A stretch of DNA of 64,000 nt from Aurelia coerulea. Lineage: Eukaryota > Cnidaria > Scyphozoa > Semaeostomeae > Ulmaridae. Numbering within the stretch: position 1 is the first letter of the stretch; each line of letters begins with the position of its first letter. The notes beneath the pieces were generated by a model, which made no database searches, had not been told where the DNA came from, and saw nothing but the letters and a program-made list of their open reading frames with translations. The translations under genes and the position numbers were made by a program. Below, piece after piece: positions 11,168-22,900 of the stretch. The stretch spans positions 4,650,001 through 4,714,000 of the forward strand of contig CM076960.1 of the NCBI GenBank assembly GCA_039566865.1, in the 5' to 3' direction.

Positions 11168-12557
11168 GAAGTAATTTTTTCGAAGAAGTTCTCAGCTGCA
11201 TTGAAGCTGTTGAAAATTTTACTGAGGTTTTTCTAGCCCCAAAAATCTGCTTATTCTAGGAAGCGTCTTGTAAGATGTCTTGTTTATGCCTCGAACTACA
11301 GTCAACCACTTCAACAACGAGAAATAGGAAAAACGCAAAACAATCATTGCTGTCTTAATACAATTCTGATTGCCACCGAAGAGAATCCTTGAAAATCTAC
11401 AATTATGTTGTAGCAGCATTTTCAAGCCTTCTACTAGACAAATAATTGTCTTAACATAACCAGGTGAGTAAAAAAAATTGCGGCCTTTCGTCACGTGCTC
11501 ACTCAAAAACTATTCAATAATTTCGGTGAATCAAAGATTAACTTGTAGTGGAAAGGCTAATTAAAATATGGATGTTTATTTGACTAAAATTGGTTATATC
11601 GTATGTTTTGAAATGATTGAAGATGAATTAGAAATTTTGATTAAATTTCTCTCCAAGCTTTCGATCGTAGGACGATTGCAGGATTCAAGTCCTTATTAAG
11701 CTGTTTCCGAAACAACTTTTTGAATAACTTCAGAAAAAATGGTTCTTATACCGTCCTAGATCTATTCCGGGTAAGTCAAATTGTTTTTCAGCGCTTGCTG
11801 ACATTAAAGATGAGTTGTCAACCAGCAATTTCAACAAACCATAGCCTTATTTTATAGGACAAAAGCAAACTTGATATGAAAATTCAATTCATCAACATCG
11901 GTCATATATCGTTCAAAAGTTACTAATGAAGCATTTTCTAACAAAAATGGAAAAGGACTAGAATTTTGCAATCCTTCCTTCCTTCCTACAGCTACGGTCG
12001 AAATCTTCTTCAGTCTTTTCAGCTGCTACGGTTGATCAAATTGAATTGAAATTTCTAGTTCGTTTATCATTCCAAAACAGCTTCAAAGTAAAGCCACTCA
12101 TGAATTTAGGCCAGTATAACCAGTTTCGGGAAAGCTACTAACAAATTTGTTTCGAAAAAGAGGACGAAAAGGACTAACATTTTTCAAGGATTCTACAGTC
12201 GAAAGATTGGTGAAACTAAATCGAGATTTTTAGTTTGTTAATCATATAAAAATAGCTTCAATGTCTCTACAAATAAAGCATAGTGAAAATGAGGACAAAA
12301 TTCGTATCTAGTTTATAAATTTCGGGGCAAGCAATTCAAAAAAGTGTTATATACTTTCAGCAAAAGCCCTTTGCTTTGCACTTGGACTCAAAATGAATGG
12401 CTTAGAAAAACAAACTGAAACTACTATTCGGCATAATATACAGACCCAACGAATATGAATCCTCAGGCAATCAATATCTAGATGATGATTCTCAAGTGAA
12501 AATGAATTGCTATCATGAGAATTCCCATGAGAGAAAACAAATAAAATCTTGACTTAC
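11168..12557. other. Non-coding flank of the EF-hand exon
   Basis: AT-rich, with no supported exon. A lone 'ccaggtgagtaaaaaaa' at 11460 resembles the terminus of the foldback at 10642, perhaps a truncated end. Most of this is intron if the EF-hand gene continues leftward. Confidence 0.35.
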
Positions 12558-12934
12558 CCTCCAACCATATTTGCTTTCATCTTCGCTTTCCCCCGGTCGA
12601 ATGTAAACTGTTTAGGCCGCGTCTTCTGCTTTTGATCTTCAAGTTCATGATTATTCATAATTTCTTTATCTTCATTATCGATATCTCCTTCGTGTTCACC
12701 ACTCTTATCTAACTGAGCTGCTAGGTTCTTGAACTTATTGAAGTTTTCAGTAAATTCTTCGATGGATATTCTGCCATCTTCATCTGTATCTAACGTCTCG
12801 AATAATTCTCGAAGATCTTCGGGATCGACGTCGACAACCGCGGCGAGTTCGTGTCGGTCGATGAAGCCACTGGCGTCTAAATCGCAAGCTTCAAAAAGCT
12901 CTTTTACATCGCCTTGTTGCACTTCAAGCGACAT
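12558..12934 (-). CDS. EF-hand pair, first coding exon
   Basis: ATG at 12934 (MSLEVQQGDVKELF) opens 125 codons plus two bases to a strong donor, GGAGG|GTAAGT. Two canonical calcium-binding loops are visible: DLDASGFIDRHE (about residues 17-28) and DTDEDGRISIEE (about residues 49-60). Each has Asp at loop positions 1 and 3 and Glu at 12. An acidic then basic linker follows, rich in Q, K and R. The end phase fits exon 2985-3134, adding a likely coiled coil. N-terminal EF-hands followed by coiled coil occur in RASEF, Rab11-FIP3/4, CRACR2A and ninein-like proteins, but I cannot assign one. Calcium binding is well supported by the loops; the rest of the gene is outside or unresolved. Confidence 0.75.
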
Positions 12935-13254
12935 TATGCGATAACTTCTCAGTTTCTCGCTGCTAAGCACGATTTTCCTTTCTTCCCATTCATAAACACA
13001 TTATGTACGCAACTCTGTTAAATTCGAAGTAATTCATTCTGTAAAGTTTCAAACTCTGAACACCGGGCATTTCCGCTTGATTTGATAATCAAATTTATAA
13101 TCAGTATTTAGCATCGTTAATTCCACATTACAGCAATTTATAAGCAAATTCGCGGCCTTAATTACCTTTTAAATTGTAGGCAAAATCCATCCACGGTTAG
13201 CATTGAGTATTGAAAACAAGGCCATGTTAACAGCTGAGCTATTTACGACTCGCA

Positions 13255-13345
13255 AATACGGCATGTGATTGGTTGAGCGGGTATATTCCGCGCTTGTGAT
13301 TGGTTAATTCCGTATAAACATGTGGCGTCAGAGCCAATGATTTCC
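13255..13345 (-). promoter_or_regulatory. CCAAT-box cluster upstream of the EF-hand exon
   Basis: Three CCAAT/ATTGG motifs lie within about 70 bp, in 'gtgattggttgagcg', 'gtgattggttaattcc' and 'gagccaatgattt', about 320-400 bp upstream of the ATG at 12934. Repeated NF-Y sites at this distance suggest the promoter. No transcription start can be read directly. Confidence 0.45.
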
Positions 13346-13521
13346 AATAGGCATGAAATGGTTACCTCGCTTGTAGTAATGCAGGTACTTCATGTTGTGA
13401 TTTCAATCAAATTCAAAATTCCCTTTTGTACTCGTCGACTTGCAGACAATTAACGCTAACGGGTAGATTTTAATACTAGGATTGGTAGGATAGTGTGACA
13501 ATACAGGGAGGACACATACAC

Positions 13522-13671
13522 AAGGCGCCTTAGACTTATGACGATGAGTCCCTTGTATCCCTGCGGTACCGTGCTCAACAGCTCAATATGAGTCTCTGTT
13601 GACTGAAGCGCTATCTTGAAGTCAAAGAGCACAGGAAACAAGAGACTCATCGTCATAAGTCTAAAGGCGCC
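13522..13671. repeat. Short inverted repeat, 28-bp arms
   Basis: The arms ggcgccttagacttatgac (left) and gtcataagtctaaaggcgcc (right) frame about 95 bp. The loop resembles 9461-9530, so this is a dispersed repeat. Confidence 0.65.
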
Positions 13672-15627
13672 TACCGCCGGGTTATAGCTGGGTGTTCTCA
13701 ATTCTTTCTTCAACTTTGATCAAATCTGAGGACACGGAGTTTGGTATAAAATTCATCGAACGTAACTTTATCAAAGCTAAACTGCACAGTATTATAAGTA
13801 AGATAAAAAGTGGACTTTCTTCTACCCGGAAGCTCAAAAATGTTTTCCCAGTTTACAGGGCACTGCTCGAGTTTTCAATGTGCAAAAATTTTGATGTACC
13901 GGGTGAGTAAAAAATTGCAAACCAGCAGTTTGATGCTTATCTGATTATCGTAGATAGCAGAAGAATCAGATGCAAAAAACAGAATTTTTTTCCTTCTGAT
14001 TATCGTTGTGGAGCAAACAAGTCACCTTAGATGATGAAATTTGGTTTGTTAAAATTGGTCTTACTGTTCTTAATTTAAAAGCGATGTTATAAAAGTGTTC
14101 TATAAGAATCGATAAAACTAGGCCTAACATTCTGGATCAAATTTGCAAAAATTTAAGTTCAACAGCGAATACATTTGAACTCAATCGCGGTATCTCATTC
14201 CGTTCGGATACAGAACCTGCCTCAGAATTTTATGCATTGAGTTAATTGTCCTTCTGTTCGGCTTCTGATTCAAATGAATAAAATCCGCAAGAAAGATCTT
14301 TAAATTTTTCATTCTTCTTTCCCTGTAAACTCGTGATTTCGTTTAAAAATCGCCTTTCGCGTGCAAAAGGCGATAGTTTGCCTTACTGGTTTCAGAGCAA
14401 ATTTTGCGGCTTTGTTTCTCCAATTGAATTACTGGTTGAGAAAATTTCCTTTGTCTTCAGTCCCTAATCGCTTTGAATTAAGGTGTCAATCAAAAGCAAC
14501 TGATCCTATTGTTTTACATTATCCGTCCTCGTTCACCCAGATGGACAAGGAAAGCTCTTGAAACCTCTTTCCTTGACAAGCAGAGCTTCAATTGCTTATC
14601 GCAATGCATGAAGCAATGTTTACTTGTTTGCCGTTGTTTACCTTCGTAAGCTAACCTGCTAAAATGCCGGAAATTGATGCGCCAAATACGTTGCTCGTTG
14701 AGAAGAATTCTATTTTTGGCAGTTACATCACTTTCGAAATGTACACAAATTAATTCGCAGATGCTAATGGCACGTTGATAAGGAATTAAGAAAATTTGTG
14801 CAATTAAAAAGTTATAAAGCGAATATAATCGTTTCAAACTGTTGAAAAACCCACATGATTTGCTGCAATTTACTTCACCAAGGCATGCAAAAAATAAAGT
14901 GTTGAAAAGGTGTTGATAAGAACATTGTTTTGCTTAAATGTTTTAGAAGTTACCAGGTTTTGAAGCATGTTACCGAAGCCGATAAAATTTTTGTCAGTTT
15001 TTTGCACGAGCGTGATAACACATCAGGTACCAAGTCCCCACCCCACGGGTTTTTTCTGGAAATCATTGGTTCTATGGCAGAATCGCTATGAAGGCATATG
15101 ACAGAGATAATTCATAGTTCAAGTATTAAGTATTATTCAATGACATTCTCTGATCTACTATTAACATTCACTCCCTTATTACAGCTTTGTGAATACCTTC
15201 AAAAGCTTCTTTGTTTAAAATTTCATCTTTTGGCAATGCATCAGACTTATCACAGGAGTTCTATTTACCGCTCTAAACTTAAAACATGTGGACAGTTCTT
15301 AAAAACATCACAGTTTCGAGGAAATTCTTGCAAAACGATTCAGTAAAAAGTCCTTTTCTGAGCGACTAGATGTCCCAAAAAGTACCCCCGTGTAGAAACT
15401 CACTGAAACTAAATTATCAAACCAATCATAAAACTTTCCTTTCGATCTCTTTTTTCAATAATCCATATATATTTGTAGATAATAAATGTTTGTTTTCAAT
15501 ATTTAAAGGGTATAAAATGACAGATTGAAAACTTTGTTCTTTTTTTCGTTTCATTTCATCTTAAAATTATTTCACAGCTTTGTGAATATCTTATAGTTCC
15601 GAGCTATATTCTTCAAGCAACATTGTG
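13672..15627. other. Intergenic stretch with repeat fragments
   Basis: A lone TACCGGGTGAGTAAAA terminus at 13897 shares its start with the foldback at 10642. The segment at about 14380-14520 is one arm of the 9-bp-TSD foldback family described at 42200 ('gcggctttgtttctcc...gctttgaattaaggtgtca'). No exon is supported. Confidence 0.45.
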
Positions 15628-15806
15628 AAGGTGAAGGTGAATTTGCGTTTTTAGCGCCAAGCACTTGGATCGCAGAATAGAGAAGACCTAATCGAGTCCG
15701 CGACCCCTTGTCATGACGCTCAAGTGGTTGGGCTCTACCGGGTATCGAACTCTGTCCGCCTGACTTTTCTGGCTGCAAAGTCAGAGGATTACACCTGTAA
15801 ATCTTG
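15628..15806 (-). mobile_element. tRNA-derived SINE
   Basis: On the minus strand a B-box-like GAGTTCGATACCCG (complement of 15739-15752) follows a tRNA-like head. The rest aligns by eye with the copy at 36966-37155: shared 'gacctaatcgagtc', 'gaccccttgtcatgacgctc' and 'gcgtttttagc'. No coding function. Confidence 0.7.
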
Positions 15807-16685
15807 CCTAAGAGCCCAAATTTTGACATTTTCATTGCCCTTCAAGTCTCAAAATCTCAAAATATTAGTTTGCATTTCTTTCTGATATTTATGACCAAAT
15901 TATGAGTTTTCTTTACAAATAGTAATCAATCTGATAATCATCAGTGCAAATTGCAGTATGTCTCAACACCAGCTAACCCTAAAAAGACTTTAAAGGCACA
16001 CTGTCGCGTCTGTGATTTGCTACTTGTGATATAGAAGTCCTGGCCTTTGAATAATCATCAAGCCTTTATGCTCATCTCATGGATCATACTTTATTTCGAG
16101 AATAAAGGAACTCGGATCGCTATCATCTTCGGGAATTTCACTGGACAGCGAAATTACAGAAGCTTGCGTAATTCTCTTCTTTTGATTGTCTTGTTTCTCC
16201 AATCAGCGCCACAACAAGGTGCAGGTGCCTTTAATTTGCTAATTCTAACATATATCACGAGATTTGCTATACCTGGGAAATAATTTAGTCCTTGAGCTAC
16301 TTGCTAAAAAGTGAAATTTAAAGATCGGAATAGCAATCAAATTTTGATGATTTTTTAAATAGGGATACTTGTTGGGCCACCTGTTATCTCAAGACATTTT
16401 TAGAAGACAACAAAACACTTCTCAAACCAATGCTATTACTTTTTTTAATCAAACTATATTTTTATCTTTTTTAATCAATAATTCTATTTTGTCAATTTCT
16501 TAGTTGAAATTTGTCAATATGTACGAGTCCCACGATGCCAGATTTAAAAAATTCTGTAAATAGCTTTAAAACACTGCTTTCAAACTTTTTGACAACCACA
16601 GTATTGGTAAGCTCGTCCGATCGAAAATGTACACTTGAGCGAAAAGACGTCAATTTTATCGCAATCAAGTCATCATGATGTTATA
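15807..16685. other. Intergenic, AT-rich
   Basis: No exon or clear repeat seen. The last six bases (GTTATA) are the target duplication of the large foldback that follows. Confidence 0.4.
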
Positions 16686-16737
16686 TATGAAGTGTAATCA
16701 AGGCCAAAATCAAACCTTGATTTCGAAGAGACAATCG

Positions 16738-16976
16738 TGCACTTTGGTTACAATGCTGCACTTTCCGATCATGCACTTTCCATCCTTGTGCTTTCCAATC
16801 GTGCACTTTGTAAATGTGTACTTTGCAATCGTGCACTTTGTAATCGTGCACTCTCTATTCGTTCATTTTGTAACCATGCACTTTTCATCCGTGCACTTTT
16901 CATTCGTGCACTCATAAAGATATTCGTGCACTTGAAAAGACAGTCATGTGCATTGTAATCGTGCACTGTCTAATCT
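16738..16976. repeat. 15-bp subterminal repeats, left arm
   Basis: About 14 units of TGCACTTTGTAATCG, with variants and two longer units. Most carry the 6-bp palindrome GTGCAC or one change from it. Because 15 is a multiple of three, several frames stay open; the small ORFs here are artefacts. Confidence 0.9.
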
Positions 16977-17142
16977 TACAGTACTTAGTAATCTTACTCC
17001 ATGTGCAATATTCTGAAATCACTCAACCTCTAAGTGAAACATAGCGCGCTTGTAGAATTGACGTTAGCTTTTTAAGCGCGCTTGCTAATTGTCATCAATC
17101 TGCCGGTTGGAGGAAGTTTGCACAAGGCAAAAGTTGGAAAGA

Positions 17143-17182
17143 ATGGCGGATTTGGGTGATCAAGCTACACTGAATCAAATAG
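17143..17182 (+). pseudogene. Exon-like block in left foldback arm
   Basis: ATGGCGGATTTGGGTGATCA opens 13 codons (MADLGDQATLNQI) running into a donor-like G|GTAAAC. The right arm carries the inverted counterpart with an extra TCACTG. It looks like a captured first exon with its upstream promoter, or a start conserved by the element. No downstream coding exon is visible inside the element. Confidence 0.4.
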
Positions 17183-17971
17183 GTAAACATTTATCACTGG
17201 CATATGTTCAAAATCAAATGTTCAAAAAATGTTCCATTTTTATTGAGAACAATCATTGGCAATCCCTTCTGGGGAATACAAGTATCTTTTTTATATGAAT
17301 TGGGTCAGTACTGAAAGTTTCTTAAAATTATAAGATTTTGAGTACTCAGAGTTTCTTACGAGTTTCATAGGAGTTTCTATAACAAACTTCATGTTCACTA
17401 CCTGTGCCCTAGTGAACTTTTCAAACAAGGCTTTTTAATGCCTTGTTTTAAGGCCTTTCCAATGCTTAGACATTATTCAAGAACCGTTCGAGTAATATCG
17501 TCTGACTATGAGTAATATGATATAGGAAACAAGTGAAAGTAAAGCAAAAATATGTCAAAGATTTCCTTTATCAAAATAAATAGTTTCTTAACTTAAATTT
17601 TCCCAGTACTGGAGTTTCTTGATTTTTTGGCGATCTGAGAGTTGAGTTTCTTATACGTGTATATCGATTAACCACAATTCGCACTTCGCCTGAACTTCCA
17701 TTTAAAGTACACACATTTTTTTATGAGAAACTGCCCATAAGAAACTCAACTCTCAGATCGCCAAAAAATCAAGAAATCCCAGTGCTGGGAAAATATAAGT
17801 TAAGAAACTATTTATTTTGATACAGGAAATCCTTGACAAATTTTTACTTAATTTTCGCATGTTTCTTGTATCATATTACTCAGAAGGCACTTGAGGCCTT
17901 GAGCAATGTCTAAACATTAGAAATGCTTAACAACCAAATTTTGAAATGTGTTCAGAGTGGAATAGGTAGTG

Positions 17972-18515
17972 CACGGGGGGGGGGGGGGGGGGGGGGAGGA
18001 GGTTCTTGGCCAAATTTTGAGCAGGGGTCTGCCGCGAGCATATTCAAAATGGTCATCGGCGTAGGGGAAGATAAAATTTGGGGGGGCTGCCCGACAAAAA
18101 ATTCATTGTTTGAGAAAATTTTGCCCGACTTGAGGCGGATTTCCGCCCGATTATGGCTGATTTTTGCAAATTTTTCTGACTTTGGGGGGGCTGCAGCCCC
18201 CCTTTGCCCCCTATCTCCTACGCCTATGAAAATGGTACCGTAGGCTAGACTAATATTTACGAAAATGGTACCCTTGGCGAGACCAATTTTGACCATTTCC
18301 TGGACGAACTTGTCAAATTTGTAACAAATATGATATCATGACCGTTCGCTAGACCAATACTGTCAAAATGATACCCTATGTAAATGATTCCGTTGCTAGG
18401 CCAAAATTTCAAAAAAGGATACCCTTGGCTAGACTAAAAGTCCGAAAAAGTGTACACTTGCTCGCGGCACATCCCCAGGTACCTACTATGGAAGAACCCC
18501 CCCCCCCCGCCCGTG
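17972..18515. mobile_element. G-run 'tag' element with 8-bp TSD, nested in the foldback
   Basis: Starts CACGG plus a G run of more than 20, and ends in a C run plus GCCCGTG. Flanked by AGGTAGTG (17964-17971 and 18516-18523). Its right half holds about five tags related to AAAATGGTACCCTTGGCTAG, unlike the tags of the 1494 family. The foldback's left arm at 17396-17403 shows the same site once and empty, confirming the boundaries. A further MITE sits inside at 18054-18228. Confidence 0.88.
18054..18228. mobile_element. hAT-like MITE nested in the G-run element
   Basis: Inverted ends CATCGGCGTAGG and CCTACGCCTATG with a perfect 8-bp duplication AAAATGGT (18046-18053 and 18229-18236). The target is itself one of the host element's tags. 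Body 175 bp with GGGGGGCTG and CAGCCCCCC near the right end. Non-coding. Confidence 0.85.
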
Positions 18516-18853
18516 AGGTAGTGAACATGAAGATAGTTATGGAAACCTCTGAGAAACTCGTAAGAAACTCTAATTACTCAAAATCTTATAATTTTAAGAA
18601 ATTTTCAGTAGTGACCCAAATTTCATATAAAAAAGATACGTGTATTCCCCAGAAGCAATTGTCAATTATTGTTATCAATACATTTTTTGTTGAGCAGATA
18701 TTGACAATGACAAGCCTAAACAAAATGAAAAATTTTCATGGCGAGCTTTGCGAAGCCATTTTCAGTGTTTTGGCTCGTTAGGTGACACCTAGAGGCATGA
18801 GAAGGAGATTTTCTAAATTTTGAATATATCCCAGTGAAGTGATAAATGTTTAC

Positions 18854-18902
18854 CTATTTGATTCAGTGAATTCAGTGTAGCTTGATCACCCGAATCCGCC
18901 AT
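18854..18902 (-). pseudogene. Exon-like block in right foldback arm
   Basis: Minus-strand mirror of 17143-17182: MADSGDQATLNSLNQI, 16 codons plus one base, then G|GTAAAC. Start codon, frame and donor are preserved in both arms although the arms differ by substitutions and a 9-bp insertion or deletion of three codons. That fits selection or recent duplication of a real first exon. Confidence 0.4.
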
Positions 18903-19069
18903 CCTTTCCAACTTTTGCCTTGTGCAAACTTCCTCCAACCGGCAGATTGATGACAATTAGCAAGCGCGCTTAGCAAACGTCAATTCTACAAGCGCGCTAT
19001 GTTTCACTTAGGGGTTGAGTGATTTCAGAATATTGCACATGGAGTAAGATTACTAAGTACTGTAAGATT

Positions 19070-19305
19070 AGACAGTGCACGATTACAATGCACATGAATG
19101 TCTTTTCAAGTGCACGAATATCTTTATAAGTGCATGAATGAAAAGTGCACGGACGAAAAGTGTACGGTTACAAAATGAACGAATAGAGAGTGCACGATTA
19201 CAAAGTGTATGATTGAAAAGTGCACGTTTACAAAGTGCACGATTGGAAAGCACAAGGATGGAAAGTGCATGATCGGAAAGTGCAGCATAGTAACCAAAGT
19301 ACATG
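19070..19305. repeat. 15-bp subterminal repeats, right arm
   Basis: Inverted copy of 16738-16976 in the same order, with units of the type TGCACTTTGTAATCG read on the minus strand. Individual units differ between arms by one or two bases, giving an idea of arm divergence. Confidence 0.9.
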
Positions 19306-19626
19306 ATTGTCTCTTCGAAATCAAGGTTTGATTTTGGCCTTGATTACACTTCATAGTTATAAGCAAGAGGTCCTGTGGCAAAGCCGAGGAACGAAACTAG
19401 AACTCGTGTGATAGACTGTACAATACACGCCAATATAACTCTCCTTCCATTGCACAACAGTACAGTTCGCGGTGTGTCGCATTTCGCCACAGCTGAACGC
19501 AAACCCGCAGAATTACCCGCAGAAAATGGATTGATTCACAGTCCTTAACTTCCCAAGCAACCAAAAATCTTTAGCAAACAAAACATGAGTCCTTTTTAGC
19601 AGTTCAAAGATTCAAATTATCAAATT

Positions 19627-19935
19627 TCACTTTCGCTTTCCGCCATCTTTCTTCTTGGTGTTTTCCACTTCAGACGCCATGTTCTTTCTGATGACGTTAT
19701 TCAGGCGAACTTCGAGTATTTCAGCCTCTTTCCGAGCAGATTCCACTTGACGTTCAAGATCCATTGTGTCAATAAGAGGTTTCTGTTGTTTGCCTTTCAG
19801 ATGCCCATTTGCCATTGGCGATTGAAGTAAGTAGTTGATTTTCTCCCAATCAGCTACAGAGAGTGTGGATTCTTTGCATTTTTCCAAGGCTGTTTTTAAA
19901 TCTTTGGATATCTGCTCTGTGTTTGATTTGATCAC
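19627..19935 (-). CDS. CNOT4: CNOT4 exon 26, C-terminal coiled coil and stop
   Basis: Residues 926-1027, opening VIKSNTEQISKDLKTALEKC; a coiled coil is likely at DLERQVESARKEAEILEVRL. Basic C-terminus KKKDGGKRK, then TGA at 19627-19629. Continuation of exon 25 is supported by phase and by the helical character of both. Confidence 0.8.
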   Translation of the reverse strand: MIKSNTEQISKDLKTALEKCKESTLSVADWEKINYLLQSPMANGHLKGKQQKPLIDTMDLERQVESARKEAEILEVRLNNVIRKNMASEVENTKKKDGGKRK

Positions 19936-22900
19936 CTACAAAAGCGAAAAAATTCAGAATTATAGTCTGGCTGAAAAGTCTTTTCATTTTTTTCATTTTA
20001 TTATACTTATACACGTAAAAAGTTTCAATAAATATTGCTTTTCAAACTGACGTGTTAAAAACAAATTAAAAGATATAACGTATTGTAATAAGATAGTCCT
20101 AATACAATCTTTTTTTGTTAAGTAAAGAAAACGAGACACTTGACTTGCTGCTTTAAAATCAAAACTATTTGTGGAGTCATCTTCAGCAAGGGCTCACAAA
20201 AACCTTTTAGCCATCCTATGAGAGAATCTGAATCGAGTGACATTTTTATACACTATTATTAGAAAGGTTCCCATTGAGGTCATTGAGTGGAATTAGAGTT
20301 TTTATCCCTACTGTACATGTTTGAAAGTCGTCAGATTTCTGCTAATGTATGAAAAATATCCCTCAATCCAGACTTTTGCAGAATAACCAAGGGTGTTAGG
20401 ACACGGATATTTTAATTACGTATTTATTTACCTTGTTTTGATCTTCGTCTTGTTTTCTTGTCTTGTTTTCTCTTGAACTGATGTAAATGCCTCGTGTTAT
20501 TTGAATATATCTTCCTTGTATTCCTGTGTCTTAGCGCGCCTTCGCAGAAGAAAGGTTTCAAACCGCAATGCCATATTAAATACTTATTAAGTATTTAATA
20601 TGGCATTGCGGTTTGAAACCTTTCTTCTACGAAGGCGCGCTAAGACACAGGAATACAAGGAAGACATATTCAAAAAACACGAGGCATTTACATCAGCAAG
20701 AGGAAACAGAACAGAGAAGAAAACAAGACAAGAAAACAAGACGAAGATCAAAACAAGGTAAATAAATACGTAATTAAAATATCCGTGTCCTATCACCCTT
20801 GGAATAACGAAAAGGTTTATTGAGTGCTCTGCTCAAGAAAAATCTGACTTGGTGAACATTTTGAAATTCTAGACTCAAGAGAAATAAGTCCTTTAATCTG
20901 GTGTTACATAGTGCCATGTTTTCAACTTGTCTCGCAATAGTGAGTGAGGAAATTGCTAGGAGTTTTTATCAGGGTGGTGCACGCTGCAATCATTTTTGCA
21001 CTTTGCAATGGTTGAGGCCTCACAACTGTCATGGGAGCAGACTAAATCTATTAACTACGCATGCGTGAAATTCAGGATTGCAATACAAGTTGCCGAAACA
21101 GGTGTTACACGGTGCAATGGCCCTAAAATACTTGCAATCGTTGCAGAAAGTAGAGCCGAGTTCTACTTCTGGCGATCAATACAAGAGCAAAAAACTGGGT
21201 TGCAAGTTGCAGTGATGACATGTTACACGGGGTAGTGGTGACATATTACACGGGGCAATCGGCCAGCAACTTTTTTTGCTATAGAGTTGCGACACAAGTT
21301 GCTGGAAAAGTTGCGCGGTGTAACACTAGCTTTAGGAATTCTGAAAAGTCGTGCATTAAATTGAATTCAGAAATCGTTTTCATTTCACCCACAGCCCGAA
21401 TTCCTCTTAATTTCAATTATGGAACTATCTTCCCATAAACTCCTAAAGCTGCACCCAAACTCTGAAACATTTTTCTTGAATTTACCCAAAACGAAGCTTA
21501 GGTTCTATGGCGATAGATTCGAAATGACGCATCATTTTACAAAATTACGGCGTATCTTACGTTTCAGATCATTTGAGGATGTGACGTCATCAAATTTCTA
21601 AATCATAAACCAGAAGAATGATAGACTTTTGCTTGATACCATATTGTTGGCATTCATAAACTATGGTTTTCTTTGAAATTATTTCATGTTGCGTCAAACA
21701 ATTAAGAAATTGCGATGGTTTTAAGTTTTTTTGAAAATGTTTCTTGAATTCTTGTAAAAGAAGGAAAACACTCTAATTCTGAAAATATTGAAGATTTCAG
21801 AAAAGTCCAACGGTAGAATTATAGATAAATAGCAAAAGTTTCTTTGAAGTCATTCAGTTCAAAGAAATAGGTCACTGAATTTTACACCAGCCTTTTCAAA
21901 GATTTGCAACCCATGCACCATAGGTCAGCTTGTTAAAGTTGCCTAACGAGGTATTCCTATGCATTGCCATAAATATAAAACCTTATCAAAATCTAACAAC
22001 CTACCTCAGTTTCCGAAAGCACGGTCTGCAACAATTTCTCAGTGGACTCGGCCAATCTACTGAACACTTCATGGCCCTCTTGCAAACCAGGATATCCCTT
22101 AGAGACAGCCTCCATTGGAGAAGATTGCGTCATCGTTGTCACTGCACTTGCACTTGGTGTATCTGTCTTCAAAATCCTGATTTTCGGCGGATCCGGCCTC
22201 ACAGTGGCTGCAGGTTGCTGTTTTGCTTGCTTTGTATCCGGTTTGATAGGTTCAGCAGGTTTGGGTCTTTGCTGTATTTTGATTGGTTCTTTCATCTTCT
22301 CTTCTTTGGGCTTTTCAATCACTTTATCTTTCCTCCCTTTTTGGGCATCAAATTTCCCTTTCAAATCCTTTTCAGCAACCTTTACTGCTTCGACTGGAAA
22401 TGAGGCCAAGTTTTTCTTAACATCTTGTTTCTCTTTGTTTTTCTTCTTCTTTTTAGAAGACTTTTTTGCCGACTCAGCTTGCATTACTGCCTCAATCGTG
22501 GTGCTTTCTCTGCTCGGTGCTACGGGTTCTCTTGCTTGGCTCCCTACAATGGTTTTTATTCAAATATCATTTTGTTATCTTGGGGGTGCAATTTGGGCGC
22601 GAAAATGTCGGGACTTTGAGGTAAGATTTTTTTTCTACAAATTCAATGTTAAAAATTTACAATTTACGAATTACCTAAGATTACAAACGAGCTAGCATAC
22701 AATACTACAGAAACGATACCAAGGGGAGCAAAAGATCATGACTACCCCAGGGCCATCACATGAAGGAGATAAACTAAAATACAACTAAATATATAAGAAG
22801 CCCCTAGCTATTCAGAAAAGAATTAGAATTGAACGATATTTTGCAAATGGAATTTTCGAATGTACGCAATAGTGATAGAAGCTTACGCCACTCAATCGAA

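Larger units (their letters stand above)
16686..19355. mobile_element. Large foldback element with nested insertions
   Basis: The ends TATGAAGTGTAATCAAGGCC and its complement are flanked by GTTATA on both sides (16680-16685 and 19356-19361). The arms pair for about 1 kb each: 15-bp repeats outside, then 'acatagcgcgcttgtagaattgacg', then an ATGGCGGAT exon-like block, then 'cccttctggggaataca', then many GTTTCTT motifs, closing near 17690. The right arm is interrupted by the element at 17972-18515. There is no transposase. Long arms with subterminal repeats are the classic Foldback layout; superfamily unassigned. It lies just downstream of the CNOT4 stop codon. Confidence 0.85.

Noticed and set aside
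16675..16958. Overlapping ORFs with five-residue periodicity (CTFRS-, HFPI- and similar)
   Set aside because: They are frames of the 15-bp DNA repeat; the same appears inverted at 19083-19381.
17923..18296. Glycine- and proline-run ORFs on both strands
   Set aside because: They result from the G run of the nested element.
22042..22695. 217-residue plus-strand ORF, hydrophobic, membrane-like
   Set aside because: It is the antisense shadow of the lysine-rich CNOT4 exon 25; antisense of K/E-rich codons gives F/L/S-rich frames.
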